In this document: one piece after another, positions 35,509 to 44,446 of the stretch
Layout of the letters: each line of letters begins with the position of its first letter
How positions within the stretch are numbered: the stretch's first letter is position 1
Source of the DNA: Herbaspirillum sp. RV1423
GTDB taxonomy: Bacteria; Pseudomonadota; Gammaproteobacteria; Burkholderiales; Burkholderiaceae_D
Reading direction: 5' to 3'
Length of the DNA: 64,000 bases
NCBI RefSeq assembly: GCF_000577615.1
Contig: NZ_CBXX010000005.1
Span: 124,001 to 188,000, forward strand
Made by a program: the position numbers and the translations under genes
Notes under the pieces: generated by a model
The model's database searches: none
Told to the model about the DNA's origin: nothing
The model's input: only the letters and a program-made list of their open reading frames with translations

Positions 35509-37098
35509 TTATTGCGGATGGAACTGATGCGCGAAGGTGAATTCGTCGATGCGCGGCGTGTACTTCAGGCCCTTGCGCACCGCCCAGGTGGCGTACTGAT
35601 GGTGCAGCGGGATCACCGCGTAGTCGTTCAGCGCCACGGTAGCCGCCTGTTGGGCGAATTCCTGACGCTGCTTTTCGTCGACCGAGGCCAGCGAGGACTG
35701 CACCAGCTTGTCGACTTGCGGATTGCTGTAGTGGCCCCAGTTCCACGAACCCCAGCCGGTGGCGGCATCGGTGGTGCCGACCAGCGTGCGCAGGCCGAAG
35801 TCGCCGGCCAGCGTGCCCCAGCCCAGCAGCGCGACGCTGAAGTCGCCGTTGCGCGCCTTGCCGAAATAGACCGACAGCGGGAAGGTCTCCACCTTGGTCT
35901 GGATGCCGACGCGGCTCAGGAATTGCGCCACGGTCTGCACCACGCGCTCGTCGTTGATGTAGCGATTGTTCGGACCGTGCAGCGTCAGCGCGAAGCCGTT
36001 TGGATAGCCGGCGGCGGCCAGCAGTTTCTTGGCGCCTTCAGGATCGTATTTCTCGACCTTCAGGTTATCGGCATAGCCGAGGATGCCGGGCGCGACGATG
36101 TTCGATGCCGGCGTGCCGAGGCCTTCCAGCGTACGCTCGGTCAGGGCCTGGCGGTTGATCGCCTTGGAAATGGCCTGACGCACGCGGATATCCTTCAGCG
36201 GATTCTTGTCCAGCGGCTTGCCCGACTTGTCGGTGATATCAGGCGTCTTGTCGCGCGACTGGTCCAGCGTCCAGAAAATCGTGCGCCACGAGGTGCGTTG
36301 CACCAGTTCGAATTTCGGATTGGACTTCAGCTTGGGCACGTCGGCCGGCGGCACGCTGTCGATGGCGTCGACTTCGCCGGCCAGCAACGCAGCCAGGCGC
36401 GCGCCGTCGGAGGTCAGGATGCGGAAGGTGACCTTATCCCAGTCGGCCTTGCCGCCCCAGTAGCTGTCGTTGCGCACCAGTTCGATGCTGTCGCCGCGCT
36501 TGAAGCTGCCGAACTTGAACGGGCCGGTGCCGATCAGCGCCTTGCCGCTGTTGAAGTCTTCGGTGGTGGCGTTTTGCGCCGCCTTCTTCGATACGATGAA
36601 GATGGTGCTCACGTCCAGCGCCAGCGGACCATAAGGCGTCGCGGTCTTGAGGCGCACGGTGTAGGGATCGACGATCTGTTTCTCGATGATCTGCTTGGTG
36701 TAGCTGGTGAACGGGCCGGGGCTGTTGGTCAGCGTGGCCGGACGGTCCAGCGAGAACACCACGTCTTCGGCGGTGAAGTCGGAACCGTCATGGAACTTGA
36801 CGCCGCGGCGCAGCTTGAATTCCCAGGTGGTCGGATCGATGGCTTTCCACGAGGTCGCCAGGCCGGGAATCAGCTTGCCGGTCGGATCGACGTTGACCAA
36901 CGCGTCGAACAGGTGCGACGACAGCGAAATGTTCGGGGCGATGTTGTTGAAGTGGGGATCCAGCGTGGACACGTCGGCGAACAGACCCAGCTTGAGTTCG
37001 GCCGCCAGCGAGGATTGCGCGGTCAGCGGCAGCGCCACGGCGGCGGCGATACCGCTGAAGGCCAGACTGAGTAATTTTTTCTTGAAAGAGAATGCCAT
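35509..37098 (-). CDS. ABC transporter substrate-binding protein, family 5 (peptide/nickel type)
   Basis: A 529-residue periplasmic binding protein of the DppA/OppA group. Signal peptide ends LTAQSSLAA-ELK. The family 5 signature region is present (TWEFKLRRGVKFHDGSDFTA, DVVFSLDR), along with LDPHFNNIAPN at the start and YAVIPLHHQYATWAVRKGL near the end. The start at ATG 37098 has GGGAG ahead; a GTG one codon upstream is less likely. No permease or ATPase genes adjoin it, so it is an orphan binding protein or works with a distant transporter. Ligand unknown; di/oligopeptides or glutathione are typical for the group. Confidence 0.9.
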   Translation of the reverse strand: MAFSFKKKLLSLAFSGIAAAVALPLTAQSSLAAELKLGLFADVSTLDPHFNNIAPNISLSSHLFDALVNVDPTGKLIPGLATSWKAIDPTTWEFKLRRGVKFHDGSDFTAEDVVFSLDRPATLTNSPGPFTSYTKQIIEKQIVDPYTVRLKTATPYGPLALDVSTIFIVSKKAAQNATTEDFNSGKALIGTGPFKFGSFKRGDSIELVRNDSYWGGKADWDKVTFRILTSDGARLAALLAGEVDAIDSVPPADVPKLKSNPKFELVQRTSWRTIFWTLDQSRDKTPDITDKSGKPLDKNPLKDIRVRQAISKAINRQALTERTLEGLGTPASNIVAPGILGYADNLKVEKYDPEGAKKLLAAAGYPNGFALTLHGPNNRYINDERVVQTVAQFLSRVGIQTKVETFPLSVYFGKARNGDFSVALLGWGTLAGDFGLRTLVGTTDAATGWGSWNWGHYSNPQVDKLVQSSLASVDEKQRQEFAQQAATVALNDYAVIPLHHQYATWAVRKGLKYTPRIDEFTFAHQFHPQ

Positions 37099-37255
37099 CA
37101 CGACTCCCGTTAATGATTGATTTGAAGCAGGCTTATTTTATGAGGACTTGTTGATTCAGGGGCAACAATGTTCCTATTTGCTTATTCGAAAAATGCATGG
37201 CATCCGTCAATGTACATGCAATGAGGATTTTTTGCCGAAGCGAGGCGGTCGCCGT

Positions 37256-40200
37256 TCAGGCCGCGTCCTGCTTTTGCAGCATTTCCACGAACTGCGCATG
37301 CGGAATCGGCCGGCTGAAGAAATAGCCCTGGTATTCGTCGGAACCGAAAACTTGCAATGCTTGCAACTGTACCTCAGTTTCCACGCCTTCGGTCACCACC
37401 TTGAGGTTGAGCGCGTGCGCCATTGCGATGATGGCCTGCACGATGGCGCTGCCGTTGGCGTCATGCGGGACGTCGGTGATGAAGGAGCGGTCGATCTTGA
37501 CGTTGTCGACCGGAAAACGTTTGAGATACGCCAGCGACGAATAGCCGGTGCCGAAATCGTCGATGGAAATGGTGAAGCCCAACGCGCGGATGCCGTCCAT
37601 GATGGCGATGGCTTGTTCGCGGTTGTGCATCACCATGCTTTCGGTGATTTCGAATTCCAGGCTGGAGGACGATACGCCGCGCGCCTGCACCACACGCTGG
37701 ATGTCGGCCAGCAGGTTGTCATCGTTGAACTGGCTGCCGGCCAGGTTGATGGCGATGCGGCCGAACGCAAGGCCGAGCTTGTTGAGCGCGACAATGTCGT
37801 TGCAGGCGCTGTCGAGGACCAGCAGGCCGATCTGGTCGATCAGTCCGGCTTCCTCGGCCAGACCGATGAACTCGCCTGGCGGCAGCAGGCCGCGCACCGG
37901 ATGTTGCCAGCGCACCAGCGCTTCGGCGCCGACGATGCGCGAACTGGCGAGGTTGACCTTGGGCTGGTAGTGGACGACGAATTCCTGACGTTCGATGGCG
38001 CGGCGCAATTCGGTTTCCAGCGCAATGCGTTCGACGGTATGCGTGTTGACTTCGTCGGAATAGAAGCGGTAGTCGTCCTTACCATTGTGCTTGGCGCGAT
38101 ACATGGCAATGTCGGCGTTCTTGATCAGGGTCTGGGCATTGCCGCCGTCGCTCGGATAGGTGGCAATGCCGATGCTGGTGCTGAGCTGGCATTCCTGGCC
38201 GCCGATATCGAACGGCTTGCGCGCCTCGGCCAGCAACTTTTGCGCGATCTCGCCGAGTTGCAGCGGATCGTCGTAGTCGTCGACCAGCACGATGAATTCG
38301 TCGCCGCCGACGCGCGCGAGGATGTCCAGTTCGCGCAGGCAGTTGCGGAAGCGCAGCGCGATTTCGCGCAGCAGGGCTTCACCGGTTTCGTGGCCGAAGG
38401 TGTCGTTGATGTTCTTGAAGCGGTCCAGGTCCATCAGGAACACCGCGACCTGGCCACCGCGGTGTTCGGCGTGGGCGATGGCGTTGCTGATGTGCTGGGT
38501 GCACAGGAAGCGGTTCGGCAGCCCGGTCAGTTCGTCATAGTGCGCCAGGTGGCGGATGCGTTCCTCGGCCTTGCGGCTTTCGATGGCGACGCTGGCCAGG
38601 TCGGCCGCGACGCCGGCCAGATGGAGGTATTCGCTGCTGGGCATGCCGTGCTCCTTGAGCAGGGCGGAGAACACGCCGAGCACCTGGCCTTCCTTGCCGA
38701 TGATGGGCCAGGCGCCGCAGGAGGGAAACTCTTCCAGATGGATGAACTGGCGTGTATTTTCCATCACCGGATCGCCGGGGATATCACTGACGACATAGGG
38801 CATGCGCGTGATGACGGCTTCGCTGCTGGCGCCGTTGCCGTGGGCCACCGGCATGCCGAGATAGCCGCGCCGCATGCGTTCGGACAGGCGCGCGCTGATG
38901 ATGATGGAAAAATGCGAGTTGTCTTCGTTGATCATCAGGATGGAGCAAACGCTGTGCGGGATCTGAGAATCGGCGAACAGCACGATTTCTTTGAGGATGT
39001 CTTCCAGGTCGGCATCGGTCATGACCATGTGCAGGATGCGGTTCTGGGTTGTCTGCAGCAACTCGGCGCGTTTGCGCGCGCTGATGTCGCGCAGGATGGC
39101 GAATATCGCAAAGCCTTTGTCGAGCTCGGTGCGGTTGATGGTGACGTCGGTATAGATGATCTTGTGGCGGCGGATTGTGATCCATTCGAATTGCTGGGGC
39201 TCGCCGGCGATGGCTTTTTCGATCAGTGCGGCGATGTCGGGCTGCTGAAGCTGCAGCGCGCTCTGGCGCGAAAACAGGCCGACCTTCCTGCCGATGATGC
39301 GCTGTTTGTCGGACACGCCGAAGAACCTGACCGCGGCGGCGTTGCAGTCGATGTAGAGCATGTCCGGGCTGAGCAGGACGATGGGGTCGTTGCCTTCCTC
39401 ATACAGCTTGCGATAACGATGCTCGCTTTCGGTCAGGGCGTCGTCGCGCTTTTGCTTGTAGTTGTAATAGATCAGGAAGGCGATCAGCGCCAGCACGATG
39501 AAGCCGCTGATGCCGATCGACAGCAGGATGCGGTTGAGCGTGCGGCTCTTCCACGGCGCCAGCACGTCGTCCATGCGGCGCGCATACACCGCCACCATGC
39601 CGGAATCCGGGATTTTCTTGTAGGTAAACAGGAGGTATTCGCCGGTCAGTATGGAGTACTCTTCAAAGGCTCCTTCATCCGGGCCGTTGCGGATGTTGAC
39701 CATGCTCCTGGCGTCGCGCAGGCTCTTGTCCAGCCACGCCGCTTCGAAAGGCGAACGTATCATCAGCGAACCGTCGGCTTTGCGCAGCGAGACGATGGCC
39801 TGGTAATTGGTGATGCGTTTGTAAAAGTCGAAGAAGTAGGACACCTTGAGTTCGGCCACGACCATGCCGACATGCTGGCCGCGAATGTATAGATTGCGGG
39901 CGACGGGCAGGATCAGCTCCTGGTTGTAACGGCTTCTGCCGAGCATGCCGACGAAATAATGCGGCAAGGCCGGGTTGGCGTCGACCTGGCGCAATTGCAG
40001 GTCGTTGAGTTCGATTTCGGTGGCGCCGACGCGCATCGAACTGGCGCGGCTGACGCCGGTCAGGTCGACGAAGCGCAGCGACTGTACCGGCGTCAGTTGC
40101 TGTTTTTCATGGACCAGCAGTTGATAGAGGCCGACATCGTCGTCAAGGATGTGCTGGTCCGCCGTCTGGATGGCCAGCGCCGTCGAGGCCAGCATGCGAT

Positions 40201-40411
40201 CGATATCGGAGAGGATGCGTTCGGCATGTTCTTCGACGCTGCGCACGGCAACCATGGAACTGTTCTTTTCGGAAGCGATCGTCAATTGCCGGTCCTGCTC
40301 GACTTCCCACCATGTCTGAGCGCTGATGACGGCGATGACGAACGCCACGAAAAAAAGCAAAGTCCGTAAAGTACTGGTTGTCCTTCCTAGCGTCTTTTTC
40401 CCTTTTCCCAT
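37256..40411 (-). CDS. Membrane sensor with PAS-GAF-GGDEF-EAL (c-di-GMP synthesis/breakdown)
   Basis: A 1051-residue protein. Start at ATG 40411 (MGKGKKTLGR); the longer frame upstream lacks typical sequence. Layout: helix 13-32, periplasmic Cache-like sensor (about 35-290), helix 293-316, PAS (about 330-450), GAF (about 465-612), GGDEF with LARVGGDEF (702-706 is GGDEF) and inhibitory RELD (693-696) at the correct five-residue distance, then EAL (830-832 in GAEALVRW). The EAL domain keeps EITES, DDFGTGYSS, KIDRSF and EGVET. Both activities may therefore be real, with product inhibition of the cyclase. Located near but not in the cellulose operon. The direction of its net effect cannot be told from sequence. 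Confidence 0.92.
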   Translation of the reverse strand: MGKGKKTLGRTTSTLRTLLFFVAFVIAVISAQTWWEVEQDRQLTIASEKNSSMVAVRSVEEHAERILSDIDRMLASTALAIQTADQHILDDDVGLYQLLVHEKQQLTPVQSLRFVDLTGVSRASSMRVGATEIELNDLQLRQVDANPALPHYFVGMLGRSRYNQELILPVARNLYIRGQHVGMVVAELKVSYFFDFYKRITNYQAIVSLRKADGSLMIRSPFEAAWLDKSLRDARSMVNIRNGPDEGAFEEYSILTGEYLLFTYKKIPDSGMVAVYARRMDDVLAPWKSRTLNRILLSIGISGFIVLALIAFLIYYNYKQKRDDALTESEHRYRKLYEEGNDPIVLLSPDMLYIDCNAAAVRFFGVSDKQRIIGRKVGLFSRQSALQLQQPDIAALIEKAIAGEPQQFEWITIRRHKIIYTDVTINRTELDKGFAIFAILRDISARKRAELLQTTQNRILHMVMTDADLEDILKEIVLFADSQIPHSVCSILMINEDNSHFSIIISARLSERMRRGYLGMPVAHGNGASSEAVITRMPYVVSDIPGDPVMENTRQFIHLEEFPSCGAWPIIGKEGQVLGVFSALLKEHGMPSSEYLHLAGVAADLASVAIESRKAEERIRHLAHYDELTGLPNRFLCTQHISNAIAHAEHRGGQVAVFLMDLDRFKNINDTFGHETGEALLREIALRFRNCLRELDILARVGGDEFIVLVDDYDDPLQLGEIAQKLLAEARKPFDIGGQECQLSTSIGIATYPSDGGNAQTLIKNADIAMYRAKHNGKDDYRFYSDEVNTHTVERIALETELRRAIERQEFVVHYQPKVNLASSRIVGAEALVRWQHPVRGLLPPGEFIGLAEEAGLIDQIGLLVLDSACNDIVALNKLGLAFGRIAINLAGSQFNDDNLLADIQRVVQARGVSSSSLEFEITESMVMHNREQAIAIMDGIRALGFTISIDDFGTGYSSLAYLKRFPVDNVKIDRSFITDVPHDANGSAIVQAIIAMAHALNLKVVTEGVETEVQLQALQVFGSDEYQGYFFSRPIPHAQFVEMLQKQDAA

Positions 40412-40662
40412 GTGGCCAGTATCGAGTGATGTTGCGGTAAAACACTTAACGCTTATTGTTTTTTTTGCTGCCTGGTGAGATCGCCCCGGATTTTGTTTCT
40501 TCTGTGAATCGGCTCTGTAGGGAGAGAACATACCGTAAGCAGAAGTCTTTGTCATCCTTCCCGCAAAACAAATCGCCTGTCCGGCTAATAATGTCCGGTC
40601 GCCGATTTCTCCCATGGCGAACCAATTCCCGCCGGCAATGCGATAATACCGGCCTTCGTCGG

Positions 40663-40796
40663 TAATGCCGTTCAGTTAAGCGTAAAAAGCGTCTTGCCGC
40701 ATTGTCAGTCCATCCAACCGTCGTCCTGACGAAAGTCAGGACCCAGCGTTCGCTGGGACGACGGCTGGGAAAATAGGCTTAACTGAACGGCATTAG
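40663..40796. repeat. MITE-like element with 19-bp terminal inverted repeats and an 11-bp flanking direct repeat
   Basis: A perfect inverted repeat: TAATGCCGTTCAGTTAAGC at 40664-40682 and its complement at 40778-40796. Immediately outside lie identical 11-mers GGCCTTCGTCG at 40652-40662 and 40797-40807, which look like a target-site duplication. The interior has no gene but two nested hairpins: GTCCTGAC/GTCAGGAC (40724-40743) and CCAGCG/CGCTGG (40744-40757), themselves enclosed by GTCGTCC/GGACGAC (40721-40727 and 40757-40763). This is the layout of a non-autonomous transposable repeat carrying a REP-like cruciform. It sits 45 bp before the frmA start. Confidence 0.8.
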
Positions 40797-40840
40797 GCCT
40801 TCGTCGAAGCCATTTTCCAGAAACAGATCAGAGGATAACC

Positions 40841-41947
40841 ATGAAGACCAAAGCAGCAGTCGCCTGGCAGGCGGGCAAGCCATTGACCATCGAGGAAGTC
40901 GAACTGGGCGGTCCCAAGGCCGGGGAAGTCCTGGTCGAAATCAAGGCGACCGGGATTTGCCATACCGATTACTACACGCTCTCAGGCGCCGACCCGGAAG
41001 GCATCTTCCCGGCCATCCTGGGCCACGAAGGCGCAGGCGTGGTGGTCGACGTTGGTCCCGGCGTCAAGAGTCTCAGGAAAGACGACCACGTCATTCCCCT
41101 GTACACGCCGGAATGCCGCGAGTGTAAATTTTGTCTGTCGCAGAAGACCAACCTGTGCCAGGCGATCCGCTCGACCCAGGGCCGTGGCCTGATGCCGGAC
41201 GCCACCAGCCGTTTTTCGCTGGACGGCAAGCCTTTGTTCCATTACATGGGCACCTCGACATTTTCCAATTACATCGTGGTGCCGGAAATCGCGCTGGCCA
41301 AGATCCGTGAAGACGCGCCGTTCGACAAGGTCTGCTACATCGGCTGCGGCGTCACCACCGGCGTCGGCGCGGTGCTGTTCACCGCCAAGGTGGAGGCGGG
41401 CGCCAACGTTGTGGTGTTCGGCCTGGGCGGGATCGGCCTGAACGTGATCCAGGCGGCGCGCATGGTGGGCGCGGACAAGATCATCGGCGTCGATCTGAAC
41501 CCGGCGCGCGAAGCCATGGCGCGCAAGTTCGGCATGACCCACTTCATCAATCCGAAGGAGGTCGGCAATGTGGTCGACGCCATCGTCGGCCTGACCGACG
41601 GCGGCGCCGACTACAGCTTCGAGTGCATCGGCAACACCACCACCATGCGCCAGGCGCTGGAGTGCTGCCACAAGGGCTGGGGGCAGTCGATCATCATCGG
41701 CGTGGCGGCGGCAGGCCAGGAAATCAGCACGCGTCCGTTCCAGTTGGTGACCGGCCGCGTCTGGAAGGGTTCTGCTTTTGGCGGCGCGCGCGGCCGCACC
41801 GACGTGCCGAAGATCGTCGACTGGTACATGGACGGCAAGCTCAACATCGACGACCTGATCACGCACAAGCTGCCGCTGGAGCGTATCAACGAAGGCTTCG
41901 ACCTGATGAAGAGTGGCGAATCGATCCGCTCCGTCGTCGAGTTCTGA
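40841..41947 (+). CDS. frmA: S-(hydroxymethyl)glutathione dehydrogenase / class III alcohol dehydrogenase
   Basis: A 368-residue zinc alcohol dehydrogenase that oxidises the glutathione adduct of formaldehyde. Catalytic zinc ligands lie in TGICHTDYY and GHEGAGVV; the structural zinc cysteines are in CRECKFCLSQKTNLC. The class III landmarks GVTTGVGAV and the coenzyme fold VFGLGGIGLNVIQAARMVGA, ending IIGVDLNPAREAMA, are all present. Ribosome site AGAGGA lies 9 bp before ATG. The S-formylglutathione hydrolase gene follows after one base, making a two-gene detoxification operon. No frmR gene is adjacent. The MITE-like element upstream may carry or disturb its promoter. Confidence 0.96.
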   Translation: MKTKAAVAWQAGKPLTIEEVELGGPKAGEVLVEIKATGICHTDYYTLSGADPEGIFPAILGHEGAGVVVDVGPGVKSLRKDDHVIPLYTPECRECKFCLSQKTNLCQAIRSTQGRGLMPDATSRFSLDGKPLFHYMGTSTFSNYIVVPEIALAKIREDAPFDKVCYIGCGVTTGVGAVLFTAKVEAGANVVVFGLGGIGLNVIQAARMVGADKIIGVDLNPAREAMARKFGMTHFINPKEVGNVVDAIVGLTDGGADYSFECIGNTTTMRQALECCHKGWGQSIIIGVAAAGQEISTRPFQLVTGRVWKGSAFGGARGRTDVPKIVDWYMDGKLNIDDLITHKLPLERINEGFDLMKSGESIRSVVEF

Positions 41948-41948
41948 G

Positions 41949-42797
41949 ATGGCTGCCGAGGTCTTGAGCGAGCACGGCTGCTTCGGCGGCGTGCAGGGCT
42001 TTTACAGGCACGACTCGAAAGAGATCGGCTTGCCGATGCGCTTTTCGGTGTTTGCGCCGCCGCAGGCCAGGCAAGGACCGGTGCCGGTGCTGTTTTATCT
42101 CGCCGGACTGACCTGTACCGAAGAAACCTTCATGATCAAAGGCGGCGCCCAGCGCGTCGCCGCCGAACTTGGGATCATGCTGGTGGCGCCGGATACGAGT
42201 CCGCGCGGCGCCGGTATTCCCGGTGAAAGCGATTCCTGGGATGTCGGTGTGGGCGCAGGTTTTTATCTCGACGCTACGCAGGCGCCGTGGAGCAGGTACT
42301 ACCGCATGGAGTCCTATGTGGCGGAGGAATTGCGTCGGCTGATCCTGGCGGAGTTTCCCGCGGATGCGGGACGGGTCGGCATCTTCGGCCATTCGATGGG
42401 CGGCCATGGCGCGTTGACGCTGGCCTTGCGCCATCGCGAGGCCTATCGATCGGTGTCGGCGTTCGCGCCGATCGCCGCACCGTCCAAGTGCCCGTGGGGC
42501 GAGAAGGCGTTCGGCAGTTATCTCGGCAATGACCGCGAGGCCTGGCTTGCGCACGACGCCAGCGCGCTGATGCTGAAGGCGCAGACGCCGTTCCCGCAGG
42601 GCATCCTGGTCGATCAGGGACTGAGCGATAAATTCCTGGCGCAGCAGTTGTTGCCGCAGGAGTTTGAAGCCGCCTGCGTGCAGGCGCGGCAGCCGTTGGA
42701 ATTGCGGCGGCACGAGGGGTATGACCACGGCTATTACTTCATCTCGACGTTCATGGAAGATCACCTGCGTTTCCATCATCGCATCTTGTCGGCCTGA
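41949..42797 (+). CDS. fghA: S-formylglutathione hydrolase
   Basis: A 282-residue esterase-D-type alpha/beta hydrolase that converts S-formylglutathione to formate and glutathione, the second step after FrmA. The nucleophile motif is FGHSMGGHGALT; other landmarks are FYLAGLTCTEETFMIKGGAQ, PDTSPRGAGIPGE, SWDVGVGAGFYLDAT, FAPIAAPSKCPWGEKAF and the catalytic His in GYDHGYYFI. The ATG at 41949 starts one base after the frmA stop. A strong terminator follows. Confidence 0.95.
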   Translation: MAAEVLSEHGCFGGVQGFYRHDSKEIGLPMRFSVFAPPQARQGPVPVLFYLAGLTCTEETFMIKGGAQRVAAELGIMLVAPDTSPRGAGIPGESDSWDVGVGAGFYLDATQAPWSRYYRMESYVAEELRRLILAEFPADAGRVGIFGHSMGGHGALTLALRHREAYRSVSAFAPIAAPSKCPWGEKAFGSYLGNDREAWLAHDASALMLKAQTPFPQGILVDQGLSDKFLAQQLLPQEFEAACVQARQPLELRRHEGYDHGYYFISTFMEDHLRFHHRILSA

Positions 42798-42811
42798 AAC
42801 CTGCGGTCATG

Positions 42812-42850
42812 AAAAAAGCGCTCGTCCCGTGAGGGAGCGAGCGCTTTTTC
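42812..42850. terminator. Bidirectional rho-independent terminator
   Basis: Long hairpin with arms AAAGCGCTCG/CGAGCGCTTT plus an inner TCCC/GGGA stem and a GTGA loop, flanked by A and T runs on both sides. It separates convergent fghA (plus) and the drug-pump operon (minus). Confidence 0.88.
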
Positions 42851-42863
42851 TTTGCGCGGAAGT

Positions 42864-44429
42864 TCAGTGCGCGGCTGCTGCTTCGGTGCTGCCTGCACCG
42901 CCCTTGACCGGTTTGATGATCCAGATCAATGGAATGATCACGATGAAAATCACCGCCGACAGCCAGAAGATATCGTTGATGCCGATCATCGCCGCCTGCG
43001 CGTTCAGGTTGCGTTCGATCAGGCCGGTGGCCTGGTCCTGGCTCATCCCGAAGGTGCTGCCGAGCGTATTGAACATCTCCTGCAGCCAGGGGCTGTAGGG
43101 CGTGGCGTGCTCGGTCAGTTGCGCGTGGTGGACGATGGTACGGTTGTTCCATGCCGTGGTTGCAATCGACGTGCCGATCGCGCCGCAGAATACGCGCACG
43201 AAACTCGACAGGCCGGCTGCCGCGGGAATGCGTTCCGGCGGCAGGCCGGACAGCAGCAGTACCGTCAGCGGTACGAAGAACATCGCCGTCGGGATGCCTT
43301 GCAGCAGCGTCGGCAGAATCACCGTCCACTGGTCGACTTCCAGGTTGTAGCGCGAGCGCATCCAGAACACGAAGGCGAAACCGACGAAGGACGCCGTGGC
43401 GACCTTGCGCGCATCCATGCGCGGCAGGAATTTGCCGATCAGCGGCATCAGGATCACCGCAAAGATCCCGATCGGCGCCGTCGACAGGCCGGAGTCGATC
43501 GAACGGTAGCCGAGATACTGTTGCAGCCATTGCGGCAGCAGCACCAGGTTGCCGAAGAACACGCCGTAGCCGATGGAAATCGCGACCGTGCCGCCGAAGA
43601 AATTGCGTCTTCCGAACAGTCGCAGATCCACCACCGGATGGTCGTTGTTCAATTCCCAGATCACGAAGTAGGCAAAAGCGACCGCAGCCACGATGCCCAG
43701 CGTCAGGATCAGCGGCGAAGCGAACCAGTCCAGATCCTTGCCCTTGTCCAGCATGATCTGGAAGGCCGCCACCCAGGTCACCAGCAACAGCAGGCCGACG
43801 GTGTCGATGGGCAGCTTGCGCGTGGGACTTTCGCGCGTGCGATAGATCGCCATCGTGATGCCGGCGGCGATCAGGCCGACCGGGATGTTGATGTAGAAAA
43901 TCCACGGCCATTTGTAGGCATCGGTAATCCACCCGCCCAGCGCCGGTCCGGCCACCGGCGCGACCACCGCCGTCATGCCCCAGAGCGCCAGCGCAAAGGA
44001 CGCCTTGGACTTGGGGTAGGCCCCCAGCAGCAGCGATTGCGACAGCGGCACCATTGGTCCCGCCACCAGACCTTGCAGCACGCGCGCAGCCAGCAGGATC
44101 GGCAGCGTTGGCGCCAGCCCGCACAACCAGGATGCGATCACGAACAGCAGCACCGAAGTGACGAACAGACGCACCGCGCCGATGCGCTGCGTGAGCCAGC
44201 CGGTCAGCGGGATGGAAATCGCATTCGCAGCGGCGAACGAGGTGATGACCCAGGTGCCTTCATCGATCGAGACGCCGAGATTGCCCGAGATGGTCGGAAT
44301 CGCCACGTTCGCGATCGACGAGTCGAGCACGTTCATGAATACCGCCAGCGACACCGACAAGGTGCCCAGCACCAGGTTGGCGCCGGTCAGCGGCGGCGGC
44401 GGGGTGTAGTTTTGAGGACTGCTCGCCAT
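42864..44429 (-). CDS. emrB: EmrB-like DHA2 multidrug transporter
   Basis: A 521-residue major facilitator with 14 predicted helices, DHA2 (EmrB/QacA) family. Motifs: LDSSIANVAIPTISGNLG in helix 1 (motif D1), TSFAAANAISIPLTGWL, RVLQGLVAGPMVPLSQSLLL (motif B region) and GPALGGWITDAYKWPWIFYIN (motif C). It is the inner-membrane proton-driven part of a tripartite pump with the membrane fusion protein (17 bp upstream) and outer-membrane channel encoded before it. The gene order OMF-EmrA-EmrB is common in Burkholderiales. Drug range cannot be told from sequence. Confidence 0.92.
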   Translation of the reverse strand: MASSPQNYTPPPPLTGANLVLGTLSVSLAVFMNVLDSSIANVAIPTISGNLGVSIDEGTWVITSFAAANAISIPLTGWLTQRIGAVRLFVTSVLLFVIASWLCGLAPTLPILLAARVLQGLVAGPMVPLSQSLLLGAYPKSKASFALALWGMTAVVAPVAGPALGGWITDAYKWPWIFYINIPVGLIAAGITMAIYRTRESPTRKLPIDTVGLLLLVTWVAAFQIMLDKGKDLDWFASPLILTLGIVAAVAFAYFVIWELNNDHPVVDLRLFGRRNFFGGTVAISIGYGVFFGNLVLLPQWLQQYLGYRSIDSGLSTAPIGIFAVILMPLIGKFLPRMDARKVATASFVGFAFVFWMRSRYNLEVDQWTVILPTLLQGIPTAMFFVPLTVLLLSGLPPERIPAAAGLSSFVRVFCGAIGTSIATTAWNNRTIVHHAQLTEHATPYSPWLQEMFNTLGSTFGMSQDQATGLIERNLNAQAAMIGINDIFWLSAVIFIVIIPLIWIIKPVKGGAGSTEAAAAH

Positions 44430-44446
44430 GGGGGATGTCTGTCCGG

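Noticed and set aside
35335..37074. 579-codon plus frame across the family 5 binding protein
   Set aside because: Antisense shadow of a recognised periplasmic protein.
37148..39892. 914-codon plus-strand frame opposite the GGDEF-EAL gene
   Set aside because: Shadow frame: the minus-strand protein has all catalytic motifs, while the plus frame is low-information Asp/Val/Gly/Gln-rich sequence.
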